Below, piece after piece: positions 45,224 through 57,190 of a DNA stretch of 64,000 nt. A program made the position numbers and the translations under genes. The notes under the pieces are model-generated. The model saw only the letters and a program-made list of their open reading frames with translations. It did no database searches and was not told where the DNA came from. The stretch is from positions 26,458,817 to 26,522,816 of the forward strand of contig JASXTE010000011.1 of NCBI GenBank assembly GCA_030280995.1, in the 5' to 3' direction. Each line of letters begins with the position of its first letter. Position 1 is the stretch's first letter. Origin of the DNA: Hemileia vastatrix (taxonomy: Eukaryota > Basidiomycota > Pucciniomycetes > Pucciniales > Zaghouaniaceae).

Positions 45224-46050
45224 TCAGTCAGGAACTTCATCAAGTTCTTGATCAGCCGGTGGACCTTCTCTAGCTTCTGCAACAAGGTCATCATCCATAT
45301 CCTCGTCCTCAAAATCATGTTCCTGTTGGTCATTCAGATAGGCTTCATGGTTTGAAAATTTGGTGGAGTTTCCATTTGTCAAGCTTTGAGTTGTTTTTGC
45401 GGCCGAAGCATCAGATTCCGATAGAGACGATTTAACAAGTGATATAATGTCTTGAATTTCTTCATCACTGAATCGTAGATCACATTCTTCTACTATCTAC
45501 GAGCATAAAAGGTGGGTGTTTTCAGAAAAGTGAATGTTCGTACTATCCAGGCTTAGATTTATCATTCCGGACTATTGAAGAGAAAACCCACCAAAAATAG
45601 CTCAACTGTTTCTGTGGGAGCTAAATCACAAATTTGCAGTTTTTCACCTTTGGTTAGTCCCAGTTCTTTGCCTCCCGATTGACTAAATTGTTTCAAGCCC
45701 TGAAGAAGCTTCGTGATTTGAGCCGCTGATTGTCTTGATTGAGGAACATGTCTTGACTCGAAATGTCTGAAGAACGCGGATGTTAGAGCTCGAACGTTTG
45801 GAGGATAGTGGTGTTCTTGATCGGCATGAGTGAAGGTCATGTAGCTAGGGTTGTTTTCGAGAGATTGGTGGTATGCTGATAAGTTGCGATTCAAAGCATC
45901 ATCATATTCTTTAACAAGCTCAAAGGTCTCATAAGCTGTCAAATGGCCAACACAAGCATCCACAACCTGTTAGAGTGCCAATGGATGTTAACAAAATTAT
46001 CGATTTTCAGTTCAACCTGAGCCGAAAGAAGACAATCAACTGACCTGCAT
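45224..46050 (-). CDS. RPC17: RNA polymerase III subunit RPC9 (CRCP/Rpc17 family)
   Basis: Conserved host gene. Together with RPC8 (Rpc25) this subunit forms the Pol III stalk, which acts in the nucleus in initiation at tRNA and 5S genes. Exons: 46050-46045 (only ATG CAG), 45966-45592 and 45496-45224; introns of 78 bp (GTCAGT to AACAG) and 95 bp (GTGGGT to CGTAG). The product is 217 residues. Family hallmarks are visible: MQVVDACVGHLTAYETFELV at the N-terminus, then NVRALTSAFFRHFES, LTKGEKLQICDLAPTETVE and, across intron 2, LF-L-IVEECDLRFSDEEI. An acidic tail (DFEDEDMDDD) ends the protein. It is somewhat longer than the roughly 150-160 residues usual in yeast and human, through added segments in the middle and at the acidic end. 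The start is supported by the match of MQVVDA to the family N-terminus. No stops or frameshifts; it appears functional. The symbol follows the yeast name. Confidence 0.88.
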
Positions 46051-46538
46051 TTCGTGTTGCAAGAATGTCGTTGGCAAAGTCAAAGCGAGAACAAATATCG
46101 TGATTCAGCTCTGTTTGAATAAAGTAATAGCTTGACGAAACTCAAAATGTGTGGCTAAAAACCAATAACCAATAAAAGAAATAATTTCAATTTTTTTCTT
46201 TTGCTGCGCACAGGAATGTTATGTACGTAGTCATAAGTGTACCATAGTGAGATAGTATTTAGAGCATCCACACTCGTTCGGTTGTGTAACTCCCGCTTAC
46301 ATGCATATTACTTCTGAGTTGCACAAATTTATGATATCATTCCACACTCATTTTTCGAAAAATTCACTATTTGCGAGTTACACGAAATATTCATCATTCG
46401 TGTTTCTTGGTTTATTCAATAACATCACTGCTTCCATGGTACTAATTTCTTCTATCCCTCCTTCTACCATACTCATTTTTCTTCACTCAACTGTTACATT
46501 TCCCATGCCTTTAAATTTCCTTGATGATTTATTAGACA
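46051..46538. other. RPC9 upstream region and left flank of Harbinger 2
   Basis: Holds the RPC9 promoter (not resolved; no clear TATA). From about 46262 the sequence AGAGCATCCACACTCG resembles the terminal repeat of some PIF/Harbinger elements, but I could not find its inverted partner. Confidence 0.4.
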
Positions 46539-47517
46539 TGGAAGAAGAAGATCTCCTTCTTACATATTTGTTAACTACCTATTGCAACAATCATTCATCT
46601 AATTCAACTACACCAAGACCAAAAAAAAAATGATAGAACAAGATTGTTACACTAGTAATGCATGCTTAATGAAAGACTACTTTGGGCAAAACCCCGTTTA
46701 CAACAATATTATTTTTGAGTGCCAATTTAGAATAAGCAAAGATCTATTTACAAAAATTGTTGGGGATCTACAGATGCACAATAAATATTGGGTTTTAAAA
46801 TCCCTAAGTATAGTATTTTTTTAATAATATCAATCAGCCTTTTTTTAATTTTTTTTCTAACTACATTACTGCAGGATTGCTGTGGGAAACTTAGATTGAC
46901 ACCTCACCAAAAGCTAACTAGTGTACTTCACCAGCTTGCCTTTGAGATTTTGGCCAATTCAACTGGCAAATATGTTCACATAGCTGAAACCACTTCACTA
47001 AAGGCATTGAAAATTTTTGTTAAAGACATAATATCTTTATATAAAAGCAAGTACTTATGAGAACCAAATTCTGTGGAGAAAACCAAGATTTTGAGGGAAT
47101 ATGAAGACAGGGGGTTTCCAGGATTTCTTGGCAGTATTGATGGAATGCACTGGGAGTGAAAAAATTGCCCCACAGCCAAGGCCAGTCAGTTCCAGGGGAG
47201 GAAAATACTGCCACAATGATATTATAGGCCATAGCAAGCAAAAACTTATGAATTTGGAATGCTTTCTTTGGCTGACCTGGCACTTTAAACAACATCAATG
47301 TTCTTCATCACAGAAACTTTTTTGATAAACTTTTGAGTGGTAGTCAAGATGATGTAATTTATAAAATAAAAAATAGAATATAGAAAAACAGTTACTACCA
47401 TGCTGATGGTATTTACCCACCATGGTTGACCCTGGTCAAGACAATCTCTCATCCACAAGATGAGGAAAGCAGATATTACTCTAAACTACAAGAAAGTGTT
47501 AGAAAGGACATAGAACA
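46539..47517 (+). pseudogene. PIF/Harbinger (ALP1-like) transposase pseudogene 2, N-terminal part
   Basis: The family pattern can be followed from MEEEDLLLTYLL (46539) through DYFGQNPVYNN, RISKDLFTKIVGDL, an 83-bp intron (46792-46874; GTTTTA to CTGCAG), KLRLTPHQKLTSVL, YVHIAETTSLKAL, and GFPGFLGSIDGMHWE with the first catalytic Asp near 47140, to YHADGIYPPW and RKDIEQ. A frameshift lies at a 10-A run near 46621-46630 and several stops follow (for example TGA 47058-47060 and TGA within the MHW-x-KNCP motif). The frame stops being recognisable at 47511-47517, where a large element is inserted; the rest resumes at 55904. Confidence 0.82.
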
Positions 47518-49360
47518 GGGAGAAAAAATGGTGAGCCAGACATCTGGTTCAGTTTTTGGCTTCAGTGTTAACTTATGGGTGTGATTCTGGGAGTGACTCT
47601 TTTTAAGCCCAGGGCATGACTTCAGTAGTTAATTCTCCCAAGATCCCTTTTTTTTTTGTTTGTCTGTTGTTATCATCTTCCTTTCATTCCACTTCTAAAC
47701 CCCATATATCCATCCTCCTTTACCTCATTGTTCATAAGCATTTTCTTGTTATATTGGTTACATGTTTCCTATGTATTTTCTTTGGTACCCTCTTCTGGTA
47801 GTTTAATTTTTTTTTTCTTAGTAAATGTGTGTTTTAAGTTTTACTTTCACTTGCTACATTTTCCCTCGCACACATCTCATTTTTGTAAGTAATGATACTT
47901 GTTTGAAAATTAACTCTCATTTCTCTCTTGCACATATTTTTCCCCCCTCATACCTTTTCCCTCCTCCACTCCTTACCACAAATGTACCTCCCTTCTCATA
48001 TATTTTTGCTCTCCTCCTCTTCTTCAGCCCCTCAATCCCCTCCTTTTCACCATCTGCCTGTTTACCTTCTCTCTTCCTCCCCTCCAAATCCTCTTGCTTC
48101 CATCCCTCTCCCCTCAAAATCCCCCTGCCTCCATCCCCTTCCTCTCATTTCAGTCCCCCTCCCCTCCCCACCCTCTCATTTCCATCCTCCACTCTTCCCC
48201 ATCCTCTTGCTTTCATCCCTCTCCCCTCCTCATCCTCTTGCTTCCATCTCTCTCCTCCCTCCTCCTCCTCCTCCTCCTCCCTCCCCAATCCTCTTGCTTT
48301 AATCACCCTCCCCAATCAATCATTTTACTTCCTTTCTCTCCCCATCTCTCCCCATCCTCTTTCTTCACTTACATCCTCTCCCTTCTCCTTCCCATATCTT
48401 TTTCTTCCTACCCTTTAAACTTGTTTTTTAGCTTACAAACCTCAAAAATGAAAAAATGAAAATAAGTGATAACCAAAAATAAACTAGCTTGTTGAATTAT
48501 AAAAAAATAAAAAAATTTAAAACTACCCAAAATTAATATCAATATCTAATCAAATACCTACACCTGAGAAAAAAGAACCTAAAAATAACAAAATCGAGCC
48601 AAAAATATAATAAATAATGTAATTTCAAAGTAAAAGAACTATTAAATAATATAAACTAATGTTAAGAAAATTATGTTTAAGACTATAAATGAGTCAGAGA
48701 TTAATTTCTCTATTAGATAACTCATCAGTACGCCAGTGAGATGGTCAGTTAACCTATAGTCAAATAAAATCAATTAGCTTCAACAAAATTAAATTGATTA
48801 ATTTATTGTTAAAAATGATGGAAAATCACAATTTTAGTAGTATTAATCACTTCAAAGTTCAAAAATTAACTATCCAGTAGCTATGTATACAGCCAAAATT
48901 TCCCTAAAAAACAAATAAGTAGGTCAATCTAGGAAAAAAAAAGTCAAAATAAGTAACTTGATTCCAAATTATCAATTAGTGAAATCCAATCAATATTTTA
49001 ATTTTTTTCTTGTATTTTATTTTGTTGATTCTCTTTTTTTCCTTTTCATTCATTTATTTATTTTTGGAATGAGAATTCCCTTTACTTATACTCTTTATTT
49101 TAATTTCTTATGTCTTATTTATGAGATTTATAAAATTAATTTGTCAATTGAAACTATTATCTCATAAAAAAGTTAGAAGGCTAATTATTTTGATGCTAAT
49201 TTTGTTTCCATATTTCTGAAAGTGGCATGGTTGGTTTAACTGAGACTCCTTGTTGCCTTTCTCACAGAAAAGTAAAAAATGAACTAGCCTAGGACCTAAG
49301 AATCTCAAAATAAAAGGCAAAGGCATTCAAAATTATTTAAAATAAGATTATATAATCATT
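47518..49360. repeat. Left long terminal inverted repeat
   Basis: Partner of 53870-55896. Conserved islands include GTCTGTTGTTATCATCT, CTTGCTACATT, TTTTCATTTTTTCATTTTTG-type text and GAGAATTCCCTTTACTTATA. It contains a C/T-rich tract (47940-48420) giving meaningless Pro/Ser/Leu frames. Confidence 0.8.
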
Positions 49361-49764
49361 CACTATGCAATATAGGGGGTGAACTTGCTACCAAGTCCCT
49401 AACCTGAGCTCAGATGGAACTCAAATTGAACTCATACTAAAATCTGCTTTAACCCCCACCTAACGCTGTTATTCTGAGTGATTGGTGGGAGTTCTATACC
49501 AAATCTGAAATAAAATTGAACTAGTCTGATTTAGTTCAGTTACAGACTTTCTGAAAAGTCCCCCAATATTTTGTGTTGAATGTGGTATAATAATACTGAG
49601 AAAATTTAGTAATATTCTATTAAATAATACACTAAGAGCTTACTTATAAGTGACTGTGAATTTAATTAGAAGTGAGTGAGAAAAATCTGAAAAATGACTG
49701 AATTGTGAAATGAAATTGACTAGACAGTTATTGTGTTATGTATAATCACTGAAGAAGAAGTTAC
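49361..49764. other. Inner region of the large element, no gene seen
   Basis: AT-rich. TATAGGGGGTGAACTT at 49370 and AAAGTCCCCCAATA near 49555 may be degenerate inverted ends of a small MITE (about 200 bp). Evidence is weak. Confidence 0.3.
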
Positions 49765-50620
49765 TGACTGGTTACTGAGAAAGTACTGACTGGCTACTGA
49801 AAAGTGACTGACTGGTTACTGAGAAAGTACTGACTGGCTACTAAGAGATAACTGAATAGTTACTTAGAAGTGACTGACTGGATACTATGAATTGACTAGC
49901 TGGTTACTTAAAAAATTAACTGGCTGGTTACTGAGAAGTGACTGACTGGTAACTGAGAAGTGACTGACTGGTTACTGAGAAGTGACTTACTGGTTACTGA
50001 GAAGTGACTGACTGGTTACTGAAAAGTGACTGACTGGTTACTGAAAAGTGACTGACTGGTTACTGAGAACTGACTGACTGGTTACTGAGAAGTGACTGAC
50101 TGGTTACTGGGAAGTGTCTGACTGGTTACTGAGAAGTGTCTGACTGGTTATTGAGAGGTGACTGACTGATTACTGAGAAGTGACAGACTTATTACTGAGA
50201 ATTGAGTGACTGGTTACTGAGAAGTGACTACTTGGTAACTGAGAAGTGACTTACTGGTTACTAAAAGTTACTACTTGGTTACTAAGAAGTGAATACTTGG
50301 TTACTGAGAAGTTACTACTTGGCTACTGAGATGTGACTGAGTGGCTAATGAGAAGTAACTAACTGATTACTGAGAAGTGACTGACTACTTACTGGAAAGT
50401 TACTGAATGTCTACTGAGAAGTGACTGACTGGGTACTGAGAAGTGACTGACTGGTTATTGAGAAGTAACTGACTGGTTAATGAGAGGTGATGGACTGGTT
50501 ACTGAGAAGTGCCTGACTGGTTACTAAGAACTGAATGAATAGTTACTGAGAAGTAAGTGAATGTATACCAGGAAATAACTGACTTTTAACTGAATAATAA
50601 CTAAATTTTTACTGAGAAGT
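49765..50620 (+). repeat. 22-bp minisatellite, about 38 units
   Basis: The unit reads TGACTGGTTACTGAGAAG plus GTGAC-type ends, repeated with point variants over about 850 bp. Best conserved at 49920-50160; the edges are more divergent. As the unit is not a multiple of three it cannot encode a stable repeat protein. Confidence 0.92.
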
Positions 50621-50832
50621 ATTTTACTAGTTACTAAAAAGTGAAATACTAATTCCTGATTTTGGAAAGAGTGATGACTAAGAAGTCACTAATGTAAAAT
50701 AATGGAGAGTCATATAAAATCATGGACATGTAATTATTATAAAGTTTAGAAGGAGGGAAAATGATTCTTCTTAAAATTAGTATATAAGAAGAGCAAGAAG
50801 ATGACACTAAAAAAATTTGGGTGGATTCCCCC

Positions 50833-51660
50833 TGTAGACAATCCTATAGTACTAGCTATAGGCCTTGACCAAGGGAGTTGGAGAAAAACAAGAGAGAAAA
50901 ACCCCTGTCCCTTTAGAAAAATACAAGTGAGATTTACTTGCTAGTTAAGTTGAGTCTTGTTTGGTAAAGCTTCTTTCCAACACACTTGACTGCTTGATGA
51001 GCCAATAAAGTAGTCCCCAGACAGACCACCAGACCAGAGAACTGAAATGTAGACCAATGGCCACACCAGAGAAAGCAATGATACTTGATTTAGGTTGCAA
51101 ATCCACACCAGAGACAGCAATAATACTTGATATGGCTTGCAAGACTATACTAGAGAAACAGTGACAAGAGTTGAGGTCAAGTAAGAGCTAAACTTTTCAC
51201 AACCCAGCCAAACAAACACAAATAGTGAAGCCAGAGATCCAGATATACTAGATGGTATATGATTTTTTAGAATCCCTATAGTTTCCTTCAAACTATCTCA
51301 CACACAGACCCCCTAACCAGATCCCTAACTTGATCCAGCTCTCCCAGCTATTTAAATGCATAAAATAGTCTCTATAGACTTTCCTGCTTTCAGGCAGGTG
51401 GGCGGCCTGTCTTAAGTAAGGCCATGTTGAGGCGGGTAGGGTGTCCAAAGGGGGGAAGCCGCTTATAGGCCTGAAAACTCCCAAAAACAACCAAACAACC
51501 TCTAAAACCACAAAACAACACAACTACTCATAGAAAACAGCTAATCACATATAAAACACACCAAAATGATGAGAAAAGAAAGGAAAATAAGCTGAGACAT
51601 AATAAGTGACCCTAACTTAAGCCTACAAAAATTCAACTAAACACCTAAATAATAACAAAA
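50833..51660 (-). mobile_element. LTR-like family B, minus copy inside the large element
   Basis: The part 50833-51180 matches the reverse complement of 10600-10937, including CAAGGGAGTTGG, CCTATAGTACTAGCTATAGG and the 41-bp tandem unit. Further parts (GC-rich patch near 51390-51460, AACTTAAG words near 51615) follow in the same order as in the plus copy. No pol remnant adjoins it, so it may be a solo LTR. Confidence 0.6.
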
Positions 51661-53869
51661 CACCAATACTAAGCACCATTACCCCAACTAAACCCTACAT
51701 ACCAAATACCCCAAAATACACATCCCAAAGGCCTATGCATCTTTGGAACCCCACACCACTTCAAGAAAAAAGCTGATGTTTGCACTCTATTCTATTAAAA
51801 ACTGTGAAGAACACATCAAACAAACCATGTAATTTTTAATACCCCCAATCTTGCAAAAATCTTTTCCAGATTGACTCCCCTACTGCTCATCTTTATTTCT
51901 CTTTATTTACCTTCTTAGTTTTATTTAACTTTTCTTTGGATTATGGCCTCACTTACTTACACATATAGCAGCTTTAAAGAATATCAGGTGTCAGTGTGTC
52001 TTTGTTCTTAGTAAAAATAATATTTCTGAAGCAATTGTGATGTAATTAGATATAGAAAGTGCCTTTTTTTGTTTTTTAAGACATGGTGGAATCAATGAAT
52101 CAAGGTCAAATTTTTCAAAAAATAACTCTGAAGAATAATTTAACTGTAGTTCTAAGGAATTGGTGCAAATTTCAGCATTTGATCACCCAAGTGCTTACAC
52201 CATGAGAAATGGTCACATTAAAGAGAAATTATACACACCTTTATTAGGTTCTATCTCTTACAAGATTTAACACAAAAAATAGATTTATTTTTCCTAAGCT
52301 AATAAGATTAATTTGATTTTTCATTTCATAACTTTTCAAGATTAATAAAATCAGTTGATTGAAGCTTAAATTTTCCCCTAAACCACCTTATGAAACCCTT
52401 AAGGCCTTTATTTCTTGGCCCAAAAATAGTATTCTTCAAGTTGAATCTCAAAAGGATCCTAAAAAACTAATTTGAAAAACTTGTAAAATAATTGAGAATT
52501 TGATGGGAAGAGTCATAAGATCAATGGATCATCAATAAGTGGAAGTGGAATACAAAGATTGCATTCATAAAGACATTTGAAACTAAAATGAAATTCAACA
52601 TTGTGTAGTGTATTTTCTCTGGTTTTTCAAGTTTTGAATGGAACAAAGTGCAAACATTAGGGTGAAATTTGCACTAGGAACACCACCTTAATGTTCATAG
52701 TGTGGTTCACTGCATTGGACAACTTGTTAAATAACTTGACCTCTTGTCTATTCTATTTTTCACTAAAAAGTATTTTGAAAGTCAGTTTATCAGCCCCAAT
52801 CATAGTCACAATTAGAGCCCCAGAAGAATGTCCTCTCTTCTTATCAACTGAGTGGTCACCAAAAAGTGTCTAATTTTTGACTCAGGGTGAGCAAGATGTT
52901 ACTGAGAATTTTCTAAGCACTTACTGATTCTAAAAAATCACATAAATCTTTTTTCACAAACTTACCTTCAAATGATGTTTGGTTTTTCTTCAGACCTATT
53001 TCATTAAAGATTCACCCTTAATCTTCATTTTTCATTATCACTGACTCAACTTGTGTTCAATCTTTTGTGAGTTGGGTTCAATTTTGTGGAGTTTCTAAAA
53101 ATTCTGCTGAAAATATTGTGTGGAGTATCACTATGACACGTTTTTTTTGCCATATGGAATATCAATAACACAAAAGTTGTGTAATTTTTGAACCATTGTT
53201 ATGCCCCAAGACAAAACAATTTTTAGAAGTGTATTGTACTCATCATATTGAATAGTGCAATATATTATACTAATTAAAACCCAGCCCTTGGGTAAATGGT
53301 GTATCATTTCTCAAAATCTGACTATAGAAAATTTTCTTGGAAAGGTAATTTCATGCATTCTTACCTGATATAAATCTTGGAATAATATTAGGGGGTATCA
53401 AAGTTAGAAATCTTCCATTTCAAAATACCTCTTTTTTCCACCATATCAACCATGATTTTTTTAAGGTATGCCATCTTGTGCCCCCAAAACATCTTTTTAT
53501 TGAGAATTAATGTCATGCTTGTGGCTATATTTTTTGCTGTGAAATACCTTTTAAATAATTAAAATTTTCTAACTTTGACCCTCCTATTTTGTGAAGATTA
53601 TTTTTATTCTTCCATTAAGAAATATAAGATTCAACCTTTTAATAATCATTTCCAGTACTTTAACTAATCAACATCAATTTATTTTTACAAATTTAGAAGA
53701 AAAATACATTTCTTTAGATGCAAATTTAAATCAAAAAGATAATTTATTTAATTATACTATATTATTTTAATTCCACTACATTTTTAAATTTTTTTGGCAA
53801 ACTTAACAAAAATTAATGATTTCATTTGTGTAGATTTCCATATAAAATTTTTTTTGATAAAATTTGAAA
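51661..53869. other. Inner AT-rich region of the large element
   Basis: No recognised gene apart from the coding-like remnant at 52690-52865. Frames are short. Confidence 0.4.
52690..52865 (-). pseudogene. Unassigned coding-like remnant
   Basis: On the minus strand a frame reads FFGDHSVDKKRGHSSGALIV then TMIGADKLTFKILFSEK, a stop, and NRQEVKLFNKLSNAVNHTMN. Residue composition is protein-like, with conserved-looking GDHSVDKKRGHSSG, and could come from a transposase. I cannot name the family. Flanking parts are too decayed to extend. Confidence 0.3.
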
Positions 53870-55896
53870 CAATCAATGGTTATATATTTTTTATTTTAAA
53901 TAATTTTGAATTTATTTGAGTTTTATTTTGTAATTTTTTGGTGTTATTCTAGTTCATTTTTTGATTTTCTATGAGAAAGACAACAAAAAGTCTCAGGTTG
54001 ACAGCCCATTCCACTTTCAGAAATATGTAAAAAAATTAGAATCAAAACCATTAGACCTCTAAATTTTTTAAGAGATAATAATTTTAATTGACTAATAAAA
54101 TTTATATATCTCATAAATAAGACAATAAAAATTAAAATAAAGAGTATAAGTAAAGGGAATTCTCATTCCAAAAATAAATAAATGAATGAAAAGGAAAAAA
54201 AGAGAATCAACAAAATAAAATACAAGGAAAAAATTAAAATATTGATTGGATTTCACTAGTTTATAATTTGGAATCAAGTTACTTATTTTGAATTTTCTTT
54301 CCCCAGATTAGCCTACCTATTTGTTTTTAGGGACATTTTGGCTGTATACATAGCTACTAAATGATTAATTTTTTTAACTTGGAAGTGATTAATACTACTA
54401 GAATTTTTATTTTCCATAATTTTTTAACAATAAATTAATCAGCTTGATTTTATTGAAGTTAATTGATTTTATTTGACTATAGGTTAACTGACCATCTCAT
54501 TGGTTTACTGATGAGTAAGCTAATAGAGCAAGTAATCTCTGAGTCATTTAGAGTCTTAAACATAATTTTCTTAACATTAGTTTATATTATTTAATAGTTT
54601 TTTTAGTTTGAAATTACATTAGTTATTATATTTTTGGTTCAATTTTTGTCATTGATAGTTTCTTGTTTCTCAGGCATAGGTATTTTGATTAGTTTTTGAT
54701 ATTAATTTTGGGGAGTTTTAAATTTTTTATTTATTTATAATTCAACAAGTTAGTTTTTTTCTTTGGTTATCACTTATTTTCATTTTTTCATTTTTGAGGT
54801 TTGTGAGCTGAAAAATAAGTTTAGAGGGTAGGAAGAAAAAGATATGGGAAGGAGAAGGGAGAAGAAGTAAGTGAAGAAAGAGGATGGGGAGAGATGGGGA
54901 GAGAAAAGAAGCATTATTTTTGGGAGGGGAGGGTGATAAAAGCAAGAGGATTGGGGAGGGAGGAGGAGGAGGAGGAGGGAGGAGGGAGGAGGGAGGAGGG
55001 AGGAGGGAGGAGGGAGGAGGGAGGAGGGAGGAGGGAGGAGGGAGGAGGGAGGAGGGAGGAGGGAGGAGGGAGGAGGGAGGAGGGAGGAGGGAGGAGGGAG
55101 GAGGGAGGAGGGAGGAGGGAGGAGGGAGGAGGGAGGAGGGAGGAGGGAGGAGGGAGGAGGGAGGAGGGAGGATTAGGGAGGAGAGAGATGGAAGCAAGAG
55201 GATGAGGAGGGGAGAGGGATGAAAGTAAGAGGATGGGGAAGAGGGGAAGAAGGAAATGAGAGGGTGGGGAGGGGAGGGGGACTGAAAGGAGAGAAAGGGG
55301 ATGGAAGCAAGAGGATTTGGAGGAGAGGAAGATAGAAGGGAAACAGGCAGATGAGGAAAAGGAGGGGAGAAAGGGGCTGAGGAAGAGGAGGAGAGCAAAA
55401 ATATATGAGAAGGGAGGTACATATGTGGTAAGGAGTGGAGGAGGGAAAAGGCATTAGGGGGGAAAATGTGCAAGAGAGAAATGAGAATAAACTTGTAAGA
55501 ATTTATCATTACTTACAAAAATGAGATGTTTGGAGGGGGAATGTAGCAAGTGAAAGTAAAACTAAAAAAACACATTTACAAAGAAAAAAAAAGAAAATTA
55601 AACTACCAGAAGAGTGTACCAAATAAAATACATAGGAAATGAGGAACAAGTAAAACAAGAAATTCTCACAAAAAATGAGGTGGAGGAGGAGGCATGTATG
55701 GGGCTTAAAAGTAGAAAACCAGAGAGATGATAACAACAGATAAACAAAAAAAAGGGCACATAGAAAAAGTCACAACTAGGGTCATGTACTGGGCTCAACC
55801 TGTGCAATGCCATGGTATTTCCCTGAAATGCACCTTGGTATGGAATTGGGATACAAAACTGAACCAGAGGTCTGGTTCATTATTTTTTCCCCTGTG
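53870..55896. repeat. Right long terminal inverted repeat
   Basis: Inverted partner of 47518-49360. It is longer mainly through the GGGAGGA microsatellite (54955-55172). The ends at 55880-55896 read TTATTTTTTCCCCTGTG. Confidence 0.8.
54955..55172 (+). repeat. (GGAGGGA)n microsatellite
   Basis: About 30 perfect 7-bp units in a wholly purine strand; on the minus strand it gives long repetitive Pro/Leu/Ser frames, not a real gene. The matching place in the left repeat (about 48258-48285) has only a short CTCCTC run, so expansion postdates formation of the inverted repeats. Confidence 0.95.
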
Positions 55897-55903
55897 TAGA
55901 ACA

Positions 55904-56075
55904 TGCTTTTGGGGTGTTGAAAAGTAGGTAGGGTATTCTAACCCAGCCATGTTGTCTATGGCATATTGAAGAAGTAAAGGATACAATGACCTGTTGTATA
56001 ATTTTACACAACATGATAGTGGAATCAAATTCTGAAGCAGATCCTAACCTAAATGAGAAATCCATTTAACATAAA
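55904..56075 (+). pseudogene. PIF/Harbinger transposase pseudogene 2, C-terminal part
   Basis: Continues the frame cut at 47517: HAFGVLKSR, a stop, GILTQPC, then DTMTCCIILHNMIVESNSEA. These are the usual C-terminal motifs (ERAFGVLQ-x-RF and the helix ending MHNMIVE-type). In this reading the codons GAA CAT join the two halves after removal of the insertion and one copy of the duplication. Confidence 0.8.
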
Positions 56076-56299
56076 CTTCTGAAAAACCACCAAGATCCTT
56101 CTTAAAAAACATCTTAGTGAATTTTTTTCAGAACATCCAGGAACTTCACCATCTCAACACACACTTTCAATTTCAAGATAATCTGAAGAAACATTTCTGT
56201 AAAAATAGAGGAACACTTGAATATTTAAGGGGGGAATAATTAATGGGTAAAATTAAGATGAATGATATAATTTAGTAAAGAAAAATAAATGTGAGTCAA

Positions 56300-57190
56300 A
56301 AAAATATTGAAGTTTCTACAAGTTTTATAAATAATATATAAAATTTAGAAAAAAAATAAAGATTGTGAGTCACTCAAAAATAAAGGATTAGACCTACCAT
56401 TATATATTTTCCTGAGCCTCCTATAAAATCAAATAATGTGAGTAAATATATAATTTGGTTAAAAAAGATGTTAATAATATGATTAATGGGTACTTTAAAA
56501 ATATTGAGGATACATGAAATGAAGTATGAAGAAAAAAAAAAGTAATACAAAAATATAAATACATATTTTTATATGTCAAATAGTAGTAAAGTTAAACTTA
56601 TTTATCTTCTCAATAAAAGGAATTATGAGACATGAAATAGTAATATTATTAAAAGATTTGAGATAAAATAAAAAGGAAATAATAATTAATGAAAAGAGAT
56701 ATATATAAAATTATATTTACAAAAAAAATTATAATTTATATATATAAATTACTTCTTACTAATAATTTTATAGATAATAAATAACATATATAAAACTATT
56801 AAAAAATAAATAATTTGTAATAATATATAAAAATAAAAAGAAACATGAGTTGAAAATAAAAAGAAAGAGTTGTAATACTTGTATATACTTATGGATATAT
56901 TGCTTTAAAAAAGAAAAGTGAGTTGAAATGAAAGGAACAGACCAGTATATACATTATTACTGAACCTCCTAGAAAAGAAAAGAAAGTGAGTAAACATATA
57001 TTTTGGTTAAGAAATAGATATTATAATAATAAGATTAATGGTTACTTACCAAATATGGAGAAGAACTAATTTTAAAATATAAAAAGAAGAAAAAGACTTA
57101 AAATTTATAATAACTATATTTTATTGCTTAATATAATTATTTATAGATGAAAAATCTTTATAATAACCATATTTATATTGCTTAATCAAA
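56300..57190. repeat. AT-rich direct repeats of about 550 bp
   Basis: Landmarks recur in order: GTGAGT..., GGA-CAGACC or TTAGACCTACC, ATTATTACTGA/CCTCCTA, GTGAGTAAA-ATAT-TTTGGTTAA, TTAATGGTTACTT and TATATATAAAATTATATTTAC. One set starts near 56370, the next near 56920, and the third leads into the foldback structure at 57190. Confidence 0.65.

Larger units (their letters stand above)
47511..55903. mobile_element. 8.4-kb element with about 1.8-kb terminal inverted repeats, inside Harbinger 2
   Basis: The element 47518-55896 is flanked by TAGAACA on both sides (47511-47517, 55897-55903); the base before it differs (A or G), so an 8-bp duplication with one mismatch is possible. The outer 50 bases are inverted copies (GAAAAAATGGTGAGCCAGAC against GAAAAAATAATGAACCAGAC). 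Similarity continues inwards to about 49360 on the left and 53870 on the right. The insertion separates RKDIE from HAFGVLKSR of one transposase frame. No transposase is recognisable inside. The duplication length would fit hAT (8 bp) or a Mutator-like element with a shortened duplication (9 bp); long inverted repeats favour a Mutator-like or foldback element. Confidence 0.8.

Noticed and set aside
46301..46633. Upstream ATG at 46301 as start of the Harbinger 2 transposase
   Set aside because: The family-like region begins around MEEEDLLLTYLL at 46539; the preceding residues look like translated non-coding DNA.
47825..48459. Pro/Ser/Leu-rich open frames in the left long inverted repeat, with similar frames at 54742-55509
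   Set aside because: They come from C/T-rich tracts and the 7-bp microsatellite and are not conserved as protein between the two repeat arms.
49765..50620. Resemblance of the 22-bp repeat array to a CRISPR array
   Set aside because: Units are directly adjacent without unique spacers, and the genome is eukaryotic.
52691..52873. Plus-strand open frame of 60 codons
   Set aside because: It is the shadow of the more protein-like minus-strand remnant at the same place.
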